From contig JAGQON010000005.1 of assembly GCA_020427395.1 (NCBI GenBank), positions 1 through 64,000 on the forward strand: a stretch of DNA of 64,000 nucleotides, in the 5' to 3' direction. Origin of the DNA: Phycisphaerales bacterium. Its GTDB lineage: Bacteria; Planctomycetota; Phycisphaerae; Phycisphaerales; UBA1924. The notes under the pieces were generated by a model that saw nothing but the letters and a program-made list of their open reading frames with translations, did no database searches and was not told where the DNA came from. The position numbers and the translations under genes were made by a program. Below, in pieces: positions 41,694-49,986 of this stretch (position 1 is the stretch's first letter; every line of letters starts with the position of its first letter).

Positions 41694-41717
41694 AACACTG
41701 ATTTTTAGTGTTTTTAT
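41694..41717 (+). terminator. Weak Rho-independent terminator after parB
   Basis: A 6-bp stem AACACT / AGTGTT with a 7-nt loop runs into TTTATA. The stem is short and AT-rich, so termination may be partial. The rest of the 265-bp gap to 41898 is AT-rich for this genome, and I see no clear -35/-10 pair in it. Confidence 0.45.
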
Positions 41718-41897
41718 ACATCCCCACAACTTGTCTTTCGCTATATTGGTGTAATAAACTCATTTTCGGTGCTATGTAATTCCGCAGCACTCATTCTCGA
41801 TTCTTTTTCCGTCTCTTTTATGAGTCTGATCGTGCCTTTCGTAACCGGCAGATCGTGTCCCCCCCTACCAATCAATCAGAAGTAAAGAACACAAAGC

Positions 41898-42314
41898 ATG
41901 GCGAAGAAGAAAACCACCCGTCGTAAGGCGACCGAACCCAAGGTCCAGTTGATGTCCACCGCGGAACTGCAGGCTGAGCTGCACCGTCGTGGGCGGAGTG
42001 TGCGCAAGCTCGAGCGTCGACGCGAGCGTCTGCTCGAAGACCTCGCGGAGGTCGAGAAGCAGCTCGCCTCTGAGGGGGCGCTGAGCGCGAGCGGCGGCAT
42101 CCGTCGTCGTCCCCGCAACGAAATGAACCTCGTTGACTCGCTCGCCGAGGTCCTCAAGGACAAGGAGATGAGCGTCACCGAGGTGACTCAGGCCGTCCAG
42201 CAGGCCGGCTACATGACGACCGCGGCCAACTTCCGCACGATCGTCAACCAGGCGCTCATCCGCGAGAACAAGCGGTTCAAGAAGGTCTCACGCGGGCGCT
42301 ACACCGCTCGCTGA
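41898..42314 (+). CDS. Small basic protein with coiled coil and winged-helix-like C-terminus
   Basis: The 138-residue protein starts very basic ('MAKKKTTRRKATEPK'), has a charged helix (about 18-55, 'RRGRSVRKLERRRERLLEDL') likely to pair as a coiled coil, and ends with a helix-turn-helix-like domain: 'LVDSLAEVLKDKEMSVTEVT', 'AGYMTTAANFRTIVNQALIR' and 'RFKKVSRGRYTAR'. The last part resembles HARE-HTH-like wings that close with 'G-Y'. A nucleoid or DNA-binding role is a reasonable inference. No ribosome site or TANNNT box is clear. It follows parB and ends in a strong terminator. Confidence 0.75.
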   Translation: MAKKKTTRRKATEPKVQLMSTAELQAELHRRGRSVRKLERRRERLLEDLAEVEKQLASEGALSASGGIRRRPRNEMNLVDSLAEVLKDKEMSVTEVTQAVQQAGYMTTAANFRTIVNQALIRENKRFKKVSRGRYTAR

Positions 42315-42336
42315 TCGCACGATCAACCGATCAAAG

Positions 42337-42369
42337 AAAACAGCCGCGTCCATGGGATGCGGCTGTTTT
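42337..42369 (+). terminator. Rho-independent terminator
   Basis: AAAACAGCCGC and GCGGCTGTTTT pair around an 11-nt loop. T-runs exist on both strands, so it may serve both the HTH gene and the convergent lipoprotein gene. Confidence 0.85.
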
Positions 42370-42412
42370 CGTATGTCTCATGATCCCGTCAGCACACGGG
42401 TGAGGATCGCGA

Positions 42413-42697
42413 TCAGGGCTTCACGCCGTGATGCAGGCGCGAGGGGCGGTCGAGGAAGAACATCTTGTCGATATCCTCCGAGAGCGCCCGGAAGTTGGTG
42501 TCACGCATGCGGGCGTGCATGTTGAGGCGATCCGAATCGCGCCGGGCCAGGGTGTGCATCGCGGGCGAGGGGTTCGAGCGGATCGCGTCGATATCGCCAG
42601 CGTGGCGGGGCCCGCTGGAGCTGCTGCACCCGATCAGTGCGGCGGGGAGAACGAACAGGGCAGCAAGGGTCAGGGTGCGGGTGCGATTGGTCTTCAT
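42413..42697 (-). CDS. Small lipoprotein
   Basis: The 94-residue product has a signal peptide with the lipobox LIGC (Cys24), preceded by 'TLAALFVLPAALIGC'. The mature part is short, polar and charged ('ARMRDTNFRALSEDIDKMFF'). No family is recognised. The ATG at 42697 has AAGG about 10 nt upstream and a TTGACA nearby. It is convergent with the HTH gene. Confidence 0.7.
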   Translation of the reverse strand: MKTNRTRTLTLAALFVLPAALIGCSSSSGPRHAGDIDAIRSNPSPAMHTLARRDSDRLNMHARMRDTNFRALSEDIDKMFFLDRPSRLHHGVKP

Positions 42698-42932
42698 GGT
42701 TCTGGCCTTTGTGTCAATGGAGGCGTTCTCGCTCGCTCGCGCACGCCGGTGTGTGAACTTTGGTCACGAGCATAGCGGGTTTCGGCGGTGTTGTCACGCC
42801 CCAGCCGATTCGTGGATGATCGGGGCCGCGTCCGATACGCACGCAGGCGTTTGCGGTTGCGATGAAGCGGTTCGTTCGCGTAAACACCTGATTTGTGGTG
42901 GTTTAGCGGTGCCACAGATTCCACGGGCTGTC

Positions 42933-42951
42933 CACAATTGGACGAATTGTG
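42933..42951. promoter_or_regulatory. Inverted repeat in the region upstream of clpB
   Basis: CACAATT-GGACG-AATTGTG is a perfect 7-bp palindrome about 60 bp before the candidate RNA at 43008. It could be an operator. No CIRCE (TTAGCACTC) or other heat-shock element is found between 42698 and 43387. Confidence 0.3.
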
Positions 42952-43007
42952 CCCGGCGTGACGAAATGATGGGATCAACTTCCGCCGCCACGCAGTATGG
43001 TGTGACA

Positions 43008-43187
43008 AGACGCGGCGTATCGCGGTCGGTCAGACAAGTTCGATCCCTTTGAGTCTCTGATTGGGAGCCGAGCGATTCTGGGCGAAGACCAGGCCTCCAA
43101 CGAGTGGAAGGTCGGGATCCGGACCTGGGCACCCCCCTGTTCATCAGGGTTTCGGACGCTGACACCGACTGCGATACGCCGCGTTTT
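43008..43187 (+). ncRNA. Candidate 180-nt structured RNA upstream of clpB
   Basis: The ends pair over a long distance: 43011-43033 pairs with 43159-43183 in 23 base pairs (13 perfect, then a G-U, five more, a 2-nt bulge and four more). Inside are CCCTG-TTCAT-CAGGG and a GACC/GGTC-type hairpin. The 3' strand ends directly in TTTT (43184-43187). TATGGT at 42996-43001 is a suitable -10 box for a start near 43008. The shape, a long closing stem with an open centre, recalls 6S RNA, but I find no conserved 6S sequence. The rest of the 690-bp gap (42698-43387) has a palindrome at 42933 and otherwise nothing I can identify. Confidence 0.5.
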
Positions 43188-43387
43188 CTCATGCGCATCT
43201 GGCATCGTGCCGCTAGACCACCCTGTCTGCCAGAGCGGCAGGGGGCTTCGCTCGCTATGCCGAAACTGGTCCAGCCGAGAGCATTTCTGACCCGAATTCC
43301 GCGATTTGGCTGTGGCGCGCCAGTTGCAACCTCCTGATCAGTACGCTCACCAACGCGTGGGGCGCACACCAGTTAGGAGGAACCACC

Positions 43388-46099
43388 ATGCGAATGGATA
43401 AACTGACCACGCTCGCCCAGCAGGCGCTCGCTCAGGCCCAGCAGTCGGCCATGGGCAACAGCAACCCCGAGGTGGGGGCCCTGCATGTGCTCGATGCGTT
43501 GATTGAAGACCAGCACGGCCCCGTCGTGGGTATTCTCAAGAAGGTCGGCTCGCCGATGGCGCAGCTGTCCCAGATCGTGCAGTCCGAGCTCAAGCGCCTG
43601 CCGACGACCTCGTCGGGCGCGGGCAGCAGCGGGCGTGAGATCATGGAGATTCTGGGCAAGGCCGACAAGGCCGCCGAGTCGATGGGCGACCAGTTCATCT
43701 CGTGCGAGCATCTGCTGCTGGCGCTGAGTGAGATGGGCGGAACCGTCTCCGAGATCCTCAAGACCCACCACGCCAGCACCAAATCCATCAAGCAGGCGAT
43801 CGAGCAGATCCGCAAATCGTCGGGCGTGCAGAACATCACGGACCCCAACGCCGAGGCGTCTTTCGAGTCGCTCAAGAAGTACGGCATCGACCTCACCGAC
43901 CGGGCTCGCTCGGGCAAGCTCGACCCGGTGATCGGGCGAGACGAGGAGATCCGTCGCTGCATGCAGGTGCTCTCGCGGCGCACCAAGAACAACCCGGTGC
44001 TGATCGGTGAGCCCGGCGTGGGCAAAACAGCCATCGCCGAGGGTATCGCGTTGCGCATCGTCAACGGCGACTGCCCCAGCGGCATGAAGGACAAGCGCAT
44101 CATCGCGCTCGATGTCGGGCAGCTGCTGGCCGGTGCCAAGTACCGCGGCGAGTTCGAGGATCGTTTGAAAGCCGTGCTCCGTGAGGTCGAGGGCAGCGAC
44201 GGGCAGGTGATCCTGTTCATCGACGAGCTGCACACGATCATCGGCGCGGGGGCCGCGGAGGGCGCGGTGAGCGCCGGCAACCTGCTCAAGCCAGCCCTGG
44301 CGCGCGGCGAGTTGCGATGCATCGGCGCGACGACGCTCGACGAGTATCGCAAGCACATCGAGAAGGACGCGGCCTTCGAGCGCCGCTTCCAGAAGGTGCT
44401 GGTCGATGCGCCGAGTGTTGAAGAAACCGTCGCGATCCTGCGTGGTTTGAAGGAGCGCTACGAAGCGCATCACGGCGTGCGGATTCAGGACAGCGCGATT
44501 CTTGCTGCAGCATCATTGAGCGATCGCTACATCACAGACCGGTTCCTTCCCGATAAGGCGATCGATCTGGTCGACGAGGCGGCCAGCGCCCTGCGCATGG
44601 AGATCGACTCGATGCCCACGGAGCTCGATGAGCTGCGCCGCAAGATCATGCAGCTGGAGATTGAGCGCGAGGCACTCAAGCTCGACGCGGACAGCGACAG
44701 CAGCAAGAAGGAGATCCAGCGTGTGGAGAGCGAGCTGGCGGGTCTGCGTGAGCAGAACAGCGGACTCACCGCCCGCTGGGAAGAAGAGAAGCAGGACCTC
44801 GATGTGGTCCGGAGCATCAAGAACGACATCGACGCCAAGCGGACCGAGCTGGAGCAGGCGCAGCGCGTCGGCGATCTGGAGCGGGCCGCGCGCATTCAGT
44901 ACGGCGATCTGGTCGACCTGCAGAAGCAGCTCGATCAGGCGGAAGCGAACATCGACGAACGCCAGGCCAAAGGCGAGGTCCTCATCAAGGAGGAGGTCGA
45001 CCCCGAGGCGGTGGCTCGGATCGTTGGGCGCTGGACGGGCATCCCAGTGAGCAAGCTCATCGAGAGCGAGCGCGAGAAGCTGGTGCAGATGGAATCGCAC
45101 CTCAAGTCGCGCGTGGTGGGGCAGGACGAGGCGCTGATCGAGGTGTCCAACGCCGTGCGGCGCAGCCGCGCGGGGCTGGGCGATCCGACCAAGCCCATCG
45201 GCAGCTTCCTCTTCCTGGGCCCCACGGGCGTGGGCAAGACGGAGACCTGCAAGGCGCTGGCGGAGTTCCTGTTCGACACCGAGGATGCGCTGGTGCGCAT
45301 CGACATGAGCGAGTACATGGAGAAGCACGCGGTGAGCCGCCTCATCGGTGCGCCTCCCGGGTATGTCGGGTATGAGGAGGGCGGCTCGCTGACGGAAGCC
45401 GTGCGCCGTCGCCCGTACGCGGTGATCCTGCTCGACGAAGTCGAGAAGGCGCACCCTGATGTGTTCAATGTGCTGCTTCAGTTGCTCGACGACGGTCGGT
45501 TGACGGACGGTCAGGGACGCACGGTGGACTTCAAGAACACCATCGTGGTCATGACGAGCAACATCGGCTCTCAGAAGATCCTCGAGATGGCCGAACGCGG
45601 CAGCGAGGACTGGGAGATCGAGGCGGCGGTGCGCGACCTGATCCGGCGCGGCCCGGGCGCGGACCTCGATGCCCAGGGGCTCAAGCCCGATCTCGAGTCG
45701 GGTCGCCTGAACGCGAACCTCAATGTCGGGATGCGCGATCAGTTCTTCCGACCTGAGCTGCTCAACCGCATCGACGAGGTGGTGGTGTTCCATCAGCTCA
45801 AGAAGGACACGCTGGTGGGCATCGCGGAGATCCTGCTGCAGGGGCTCAAGCGCCGCCTGCTGGATCGCGATATCGAGCTGGAGCTCACCGACGCGGCCAA
45901 GGAGCAGCTCATCAACGAGGGCTACGACCCGGCGTACGGTGCGCGCCCGCTGGCACGCACGATCCAGAAGCGGATCGAGAACCCGCTGGCGAGCCGGATC
46001 CTCTCGGGCGAGTTCGACGCGGGCGATCGCGTGATCGTGGACGCGGCGGGCACGAGCTTCAGTTTCACCAAGGGCGAGGCGGAGCACGCCAAGTCCTAA
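43388..46099 (+). CDS. clpB: ATP-dependent disaggregase ClpB
   Basis: The 903-residue Hsp100 hexamer extracts polypeptides from aggregates with DnaK. It has the N-domain (about 1-145), AAA1 with Walker A '[13 protein letters not shown]' (about residue 206) and '[14 protein letters not shown]', the coiled-coil M-domain (about 410-525), and AAA2 with '[13 protein letters not shown]' (about 611) and '[14 protein letters not shown]'. An insert of about 30 residues ('[20 protein letters not shown]') sits before '[15 protein letters not shown]', making it longer than E. coli ClpB (857). The start follows a strong ribosome site (TAGGAGG). Confidence 0.96.
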   Translation: MRMDKLTTLAQQALAQAQQSAMGNSNPEVGALHVLDALIEDQHGPVVGILKKVGSPMAQLSQIVQSELKRLPTTSSGAGSSGREIMEILGKADKAAESMGDQFISCEHLLLALSEMGGTVSEILKTHHASTKSIKQAIEQIRKSSGVQNITDPNAEASFESLKKYGIDLTDRARSGKLDPVIGRDEEIRRCMQVLSRRTKNNPVLIGEPGVGKTAIAEGIALRIVNGDCPSGMKDKRIIALDVGQLLAGAKYRGEFEDRLKAVLREVEGSDGQVILFIDELHTIIGAGAAEGAVSAGNLLKPALARGELRCIGATTLDEYRKHIEKDAAFERRFQKVLVDAPSVEETVAILRGLKERYEAHHGVRIQDSAILAAASLSDRYITDRFLPDKAIDLVDEAASALRMEIDSMPTELDELRRKIMQLEIEREALKLDADSDSSKKEIQRVESELAGLREQNSGLTARWEEEKQDLDVVRSIKNDIDAKRTELEQAQRVGDLERAARIQYGDLVDLQKQLDQAEANIDERQAKGEVLIKEEVDPEAVARIVGRWTGIPVSKLIESEREKLVQMESHLKSRVVGQDEALIEVSNAVRRSRAGLGDPTKPIGSFLFLGPTGVGKTETCKALAEFLFDTEDALVRIDMSEYMEKHAVSRLIGAPPGYVGYEEGGSLTEAVRRRPYAVILLDEVEKAHPDVFNVLLQLLDDGRLTDGQGRTVDFKNTIVVMTSNIGSQKILEMAERGSEDWEIEAAVRDLIRRGPGADLDAQGLKPDLESGRLNANLNVGMRDQFFRPELLNRIDEVVVFHQLKKDTLVGIAEILLQGLKRRLLDRDIELELTDAAKEQLINEGYDPAYGARPLARTIQKRIENPLASRILSGEFDAGDRVIVDAAGTSFSFTKGEAEHAKS

Positions 46100-46127
46100 C
46101 CAGATCTCTCTCCTCATGTGTGCACGG

Positions 46128-46160
46128 GCCGCCGGCGTTTTCGTCGGCGGCTCGTTCTTT
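46128..46160 (+). terminator. Rho-independent terminator after clpB
   Basis: GCCGCCGGCG and CGTCGGCGGC pair around TTTT (one G-U), followed by TCGTTCTTT. It lies 30 bp after the clpB stop codon. Confidence 0.7.
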
Positions 46161-46274
46161 GCGCTCTTTGTGTGCTGTATAAATAGGTGAACGCATTTGA
46201 GGATGCCGAGGTCTGTTCGATTTTTATCGAGGGTATGTTGCCGCCCCTGCCCCGATTGAAAACGATGGGCCGCT

Positions 46275-47651
46275 ATGGCCGGACCGATTCAAGTACCAAA
46301 GTCAGACCGTGATCTCAACCCGACCGCCGCCGACAAGGTGCTCGCACCGTTCCAGCGATTCATGCGCTTCGAGGCGGGCGGAGGCGTGCTGCTCATCGCG
46401 TGCGCCCTGATCGCGATGATCTGGGTGAACTCGGGGGGGTCCGCGAGTTACATCGAGCTGTTCTACACGAGCAAGGTGACGATCGGCTTCGGCGAATGGT
46501 CGCTGAGCAAGCCCTTCATCCTGTGGATCAATGACCTGCTGATGGCGGTGTTCTTCCTGCTGGTTGGTCTTGAGATCAAGCGCGAGGTGCTGGTGGGGGA
46601 GCTGCGCAGCCCACGGAAGGCGGCCCTGCCCATCGCGGCGGCGATCGGCGGCATGGCGATCCCCGGAACGATCTACGCGATCGTCAACATGGGGCACGCT
46701 TCGGGCAGCGGCTGGGGCGTGCCGATGGCGACCGACATCGCGTTCGCGCTGGGCGTGCTCGCGTTGTGCGGCTCGCGTGTCCCGATCTCTGTGCGGATCT
46801 TCCTCACCTCGCTGGCGATCGTGGACGACCTGGGAGCGTTGCTCATCATCGCGATCTTCTACACCGAATCGATCGGGGTGAAGTATCTGGGCTACGCGGG
46901 GGCGCTGCTCGCGCTGATGGCGATCCTCAACGCGATGGGTGTGCGCCGCGTGCTCGTGTACCTGCTGCTGGGCGCTGTGGTCTGGTACTTCGTGCTCAAG
47001 AGCGGCGTCCACGCGACCATCGCGGGCGTGCTGGTCGCCATGACCATCCCCGCCAAGACGCGTGTCGATCAGCGTCGCTACAGCGACTTCGTTCGCTCGA
47101 TGCTTGAGCGATTCGACGCGGACTCCAAGGGCGACCATCGCGCCTGGACAACAGGCACGCAGCAATCGGCCGTGCTGGCGATCGAGGACGCAGGGCACAA
47201 GGTTGAGACGCCCGTGCGTCGCCTCGAGCACGCGCTGATCCCATGGGTCGCGTTCCTGATCCTGCCCGTGTTCGCGCTGGCCAACGCCGGCGTGTCGATC
47301 ACGGGTGGCGGTGATGAAGAGGCTACCGAATCGATCTGGTCGAGCCGCGCGATGTGGGGCGTGGTGCTTGGGCTGCTGGTTGGCAAGCCTGTGGGCGTGT
47401 TCGGCTTCGCGTGGATCGCGCAGAAGCTGGGCATCGGTGTGCTCCCCGAGGGCGCGAGCTGGCGGCATGTGTTTGGCGCGGCATGGCTCTCGGGCATCGG
47501 CTTTACGATGGCGCTGTTCATCGCGAACCTGGCGTTCAGCGATGCCGCGGATCTCGATGCCGCCAAACTCGGCGTGCTGGGCGCGTCTGTTGTCGCGGGC
47601 GTGATCGGGTTGTGTGTGCTGATCACCGGACCCAAGCCGCAGAGCGCGTAA
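46275..47651 (+). CDS. nhaA: Na+/H+ antiporter NhaA
   Basis: The 458-residue inner-membrane antiporter expels sodium in exchange for protons and sets internal pH. The ion-binding aspartates are in 'LAIVDDLGALLIIAIFY' (about residue 180), the substrate Asp in 'ATDIAFALGVLALCG', and the fold is marked by 'INDLLMAVFFLLVGLEIKRE' and 'HVFGAAWLSGIGFTMALFIA'. It is longer than E. coli NhaA (388) because of a hydrophilic loop of about 60 residues (about 270-325, containing 'GDHRAWTTGTQQSAVLAIED'). The start ATG at 46275 lacks a good ribosome site. Confidence 0.95.
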   Translation: MAGPIQVPKSDRDLNPTAADKVLAPFQRFMRFEAGGGVLLIACALIAMIWVNSGGSASYIELFYTSKVTIGFGEWSLSKPFILWINDLLMAVFFLLVGLEIKREVLVGELRSPRKAALPIAAAIGGMAIPGTIYAIVNMGHASGSGWGVPMATDIAFALGVLALCGSRVPISVRIFLTSLAIVDDLGALLIIAIFYTESIGVKYLGYAGALLALMAILNAMGVRRVLVYLLLGAVVWYFVLKSGVHATIAGVLVAMTIPAKTRVDQRRYSDFVRSMLERFDADSKGDHRAWTTGTQQSAVLAIEDAGHKVETPVRRLEHALIPWVAFLILPVFALANAGVSITGGGDEEATESIWSSRAMWGVVLGLLVGKPVGVFGFAWIAQKLGIGVLPEGASWRHVFGAAWLSGIGFTMALFIANLAFSDAADLDAAKLGVLGASVVAGVIGLCVLITGPKPQSA

Positions 47652-47660
47652 GGACAAAGT

Positions 47661-47698
47661 AAAAAACGGGCCGACGCCGTCCCCAGTGCCTCGGCCCG
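47661..47698 (-). terminator. Rho-independent terminator of the PEP-CTERM gene
   Basis: On the minus strand CGGGCCGA and TCGGCCCG pair around a 16-nt loop and are followed by six T. It lies between the nhaA stop and the convergent gene. Confidence 0.75.
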
Positions 47699-47726
47699 CT
47701 GATTGTGCTACCCGTTCCGATGCTGA

Positions 47727-48416
47727 TCAGCGACGACGGCGCGCCGCGGCCAGACCTCCAAGCGCGAGCAGCGACATCGCCGACGGCGAGGGCACGCCCC
47801 AGCTCACATCGTCGAACGCGACATAGTCTGCTACACCGGTGTTGCCGATGACCGGTAGGTTGATCCGGATGGAGTCGAAGGCGTCACCGGTGACGATGCC
47901 GTAGAAGCGGGTCGAGAACAACTGATCGCTGGGGAAGAAGAAGTCGTCGATCAGCTGCCCATTGTTGAAGGTGCTCACATTGAAGCCGATCGCAGAGACC
48001 AGGAACTCGGCGCCGGAGAGATCGAAGCCGAACGCGTTGACCTGTCCGCCGAACGAGAACTCGGCGGAGTAGGCACCGGTCTGCGGCATGTCGGGTGCGC
48101 CGGCGACAGGGATGTTGCGTCCGAACGCGAGGTAGTTGCGGCCGTTGAGCGTGGTATTCTCGAAGCCGAAGTTGTCCGGATTCCCGGCGCCGATATACGA
48201 ATCGACGCTGCCGACAGGCAACGCGATGCCCAGCCCGGAGTCCAGCAGGGTCGGTGGCGCGAAGTTGCCGAGCGGTTCGGACTCGAAGTCTTCAATGCTC
48301 AGTGCGCCGGTGTTCATCTCGAAGCTGTTGCGATCGGTGTAGGTGCTGTAGCCGCCCGCGAGAACGGCGGGGGCGCTCAACGCGAGCGTGGTGATGGTGA
48401 TCGTGGTGCAGTTCAT
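47727..48416 (-). CDS. PEP-CTERM-like sorted secreted protein
   Basis: The 229-residue product has a signal peptide ('TTITITTLALSAPAVLAGG') and a beta-rich body of about 180 residues that may be a lectin-like sandwich ('AEFSFGGQVNAFGFDLSGAE'). The C-terminus is a PEP-CTERM-type signal: 'VPSPSAMSLLALGGLAAARR' plus a final RR, that is a Pro-Ser motif, a hydrophobic helix and a basic tail. Such proteins are processed by exosortase, which is not in this window. The ribosome site is AGAGG. A terminator follows. The function of the body is unknown. Confidence 0.85.
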   Translation of the reverse strand: MNCTTITITTLALSAPAVLAGGYSTYTDRNSFEMNTGALSIEDFESEPLGNFAPPTLLDSGLGIALPVGSVDSYIGAGNPDNFGFENTTLNGRNYLAFGRNIPVAGAPDMPQTGAYSAEFSFGGQVNAFGFDLSGAEFLVSAIGFNVSTFNNGQLIDDFFFPSDQLFSTRFYGIVTGDAFDSIRINLPVIGNTGVADYVAFDDVSWGVPSPSAMSLLALGGLAAARRRR

Positions 48417-48497
48417 GGGTTTTCCTCTCTGTGTACGTCTCAATGCACGGCGACGGTGCCGCGTGCTCAGTAGACAAAGCGAGAACGGTTGGGGAGA

Positions 48498-48559
48498 GGT
48501 GACATGGATAGTCAGTAATGAGCTCGGCCAGTCGGGGCCAGGTGTGGCTCCATGTCACC
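48498..48559. promoter_or_regulatory. 10-bp inverted repeat upstream of the PEP-CTERM gene
   Basis: GGTGACATGG and CCATGTCACC are perfect 10-bp arms 42 bp apart, with a small inner stem GGCC / GGCC. It lies 82-143 bp before the start at 48416, so it may be a 5'-leader hairpin or an operator pair. Confidence 0.4.
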
Positions 48560-48686
48560 ACCAAGATGAACTCTGTTTCATGTTCTTGTGTTATTCATCA
48601 CACCCGGGGCGCAAGGGGTGCATGAGGAACACTTGTTCACTTCGCTGATTGGCATTTATTTCCCGAATTGTCGTCTGTGGGTGCAA

Positions 48687-49228
48687 CCCGGTTCGGAACC
48701 GGGCTGGGCGCGATGCGTATGGGTTTCGGGTCATGTCAGACCCGCAGGAATCGCCGAAACAGTTCCGCTCATTCCGAGCATTCGGCGTTGAAAAGTAGGC
48801 AAGAAGAGCAGCTGCTCCGCCCAGACTTCGGATGTGTGTGTGCGATCCGCAGACGATCCGGGTGAGCAACTCCCGCGCGTCGGTCCTGCGTCCCCGGGAC
48901 CGACCGCTTCAGAGCTTGATTCGTCACCCGACGCCGGGTGGGTAGGTCTTCCGATTGAGTGTTCCGCTTGTCGGCGCCCGTGGGTCTCCGGTGATCAAAC
49001 CAACCTCTGAACTGATCGGGTGCAGCCGAGCGGTGTGTGGCTCGGCTCCCCGTCAGCGTTCTGTGCGTGCCGCGTGTGTGTGCGGGTATCCCGTGAGGCA
49101 CGCATAGAACCAACTTGGGTCGGGTGTGTGCGGGGAGAGAGATTCGCCCCGACCCCCGTGATCGCCGGGGTGGATGACCGGCGATCACCGAGCCGGGCTG
49201 AGATGTCCCCCTCAGCCCGGCCTTTTTC
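48687..49228 (+). ncRNA. Candidate long structured RNA upstream of rnpA
   Basis: The 846 bp between the PEP-CTERM and rnpA starts carry no convincing gene. From 48687 on, strong hairpins follow one another on the plus strand: CCCGGTT/AACCGGG (48687), GTTTCGG/CCGAAAC (48723), GTCGGTCC/GGACCGAC (48879), AGCCGAGC/GCTCGGCT (49024), a 14-bp stem GTTCTGTGCGTGCC with one mismatch (49058/49097), GTGATCGCCGG (49158, 11 bp) and a Rho-independent terminator at 49192. I find no RNase P, tmRNA or SRP signature. High GC makes chance hairpins common, so only the last three plus the terminator are strong. Nothing identifiable lies at 48560-48686. Confidence 0.42.
49192..49228 (+). terminator. Strong Rho-independent terminator upstream of rnpA
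   Basis: GCCGGGCTGAG and CTCAGCCCGGC pair perfectly (11 bp) around 8 nt and are followed by CTTTTTC. There is no coding gene directly upstream on this strand, so it must end a non-coding transcript or block read-through. Confidence 0.85.
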
Positions 49229-49250
49229 TGCGCAGTGCCCGCCCATTCCC

Positions 49251-49256
49251 TATTCT
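49251..49256 (+). promoter_or_regulatory. -10 box (TATTCT) of a probable leaderless rnpA transcript
   Basis: TATTCT (4 of 6 consensus bases, TA-T in place) ends 6 nt before the ATG at 49263 and lies just after the terminator. Confidence 0.5.
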
Positions 49257-49262
49257 TTGGGC

Positions 49263-49691
49263 ATGGACGCGTCGGTGTCAAAGGACGATCAGCAGCAGCA
49301 ACGGCATGTGTTCAGGCGTCGGCACCGCCTGCCCAGCAGTATCTACGCGCTGGTCTTTGACGCCAAGCTCCGCAAATCGCGCGGGGCGATCACGCTTCAC
49401 CTGCGTCCCAACGGGCTCGATGAGCACCGCCTCGGGCTCTCGATCGGACGCCGGTTTGGCAACGCCGTGCGTCGTGGGCGCTTCAAACGCCACATGCGCG
49501 AGGTCTTCCGTCTCAGGCGGTCGGAGCTGCCGACCCCGCGAACGGGTGGGTGTTACGACATCGTGGTGACGGCCCGTGCGCACGACGAAGCGTCGCTGGC
49601 GGCGTATGCCGCGTGGTTCACAGAGGCGGCCTTGGCGGCGCACCGTGTGCATGAGAAGCGGAGCGTGCGATCGGAGCCGGGCGATGACTGA
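49263..49691 (+). CDS. rnpA: Ribonuclease P protein component
   Basis: The 142-residue basic protein binds RNase P RNA and helps cleave the 5' leaders of tRNA precursors. The family motif is 'RLGLSIGRRFGNAVRRGRFK', followed by 'RHMREVFRLRRSELP', in the place of the usual RNxxKR core. A 'VFRRRHRLPSSIYALVFDAK' strand region precedes it. The N-terminal 15 residues and the C-terminal tail are charged. The ATG at 49263 is supported by the -10 box. The next gene (yidD) starts inside its last codons (8 bp). rpmH, its usual neighbour, is not seen upstream. Confidence 0.9.
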   Translation: MDASVSKDDQQQQRHVFRRRHRLPSSIYALVFDAKLRKSRGAITLHLRPNGLDEHRLGLSIGRRFGNAVRRGRFKRHMREVFRLRRSELPTPRTGGCYDIVVTARAHDEASLAAYAAWFTEAALAAHRVHEKRSVRSEPGDD

Positions 49692-49986
49692 GCGATCGCT
49701 GCCGAAATGGAAGCGGATCGCCAATACGCCATTCATCGGGCTGATCCTGCTGTACCGCGCGACGCTGTCGCCGATCATCGGCGGGCAGTGTCGTTATGAG
49801 CCGACCTGCAGCCGTTATGGGCTGGACGCGTACCGGCTGTACGGGCCGATCAGGGGGACGCGATTGACGATCGGTCGGATCCTGCGGTGTCATCCCTTCG
49901 TGAAAGGCGGGTATGATCCTGTGCCGATCCCTGACGATGACGCGCGCGACGAGCAGACCCAGGAGAAAGGGGCCCCGCGAACATGA
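49684..49986 (+). CDS. yidD: Membrane protein insertion efficiency factor YidD
   Basis: The 100-residue protein belongs to the YidD family, a peripheral inner-membrane protein that assists YidC-dependent insertion. Its key part is nearly complete: 'LLYRATLSPIIGGQCRYEPT', then 'CSRYGLDAYRLYGPIRG' and 'RILRCHPFVKGGYDPVP'. The conserved Cys residues (CRYEPTCS, RCHPF) are all there. The C-terminal 15 residues are extra and charged. It overlaps rnpA by 8 bp and the TetR gene by ATGA. Confidence 0.95.
   Translation: MTERSLPKWKRIANTPFIGLILLYRATLSPIIGGQCRYEPTCSRYGLDAYRLYGPIRGTRLTIGRILRCHPFVKGGYDPVPIPDDDARDEQTQEKGAPRT

Noticed and set aside
43008..43187. SRP RNA, T-box or tmRNA identity for the clpB-upstream RNA
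   Set aside because: A GGTCCGGA-like word on the other strand recalls SRP, but the GGAAGCAG tetraloop region is missing; no T-box UGGN-ACCGCG or tmRNA ends are present.
42698..43387. CIRCE or other heat-shock element before clpB
   Set aside because: No TTAGCACTC-N9-GAGTGCTAA or similar repeat is present; the palindrome at 42933 is different and far from the gene.
44513..46117. 534-codon minus-strand frame opposite clpB
   Set aside because: Shadow of clpB, which has both Walker sets and the normal domain order.
48687..49228. RNase P RNA next to rnpA
   Set aside because: No GAGGAAAGUCC or ACAGAA-type conserved regions are found on either strand.
48687..49228. rpmH (ribosomal protein L34) before rnpA
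   Set aside because: No short frame with the KRxRKHGFRAR-type wording is found in the gap.
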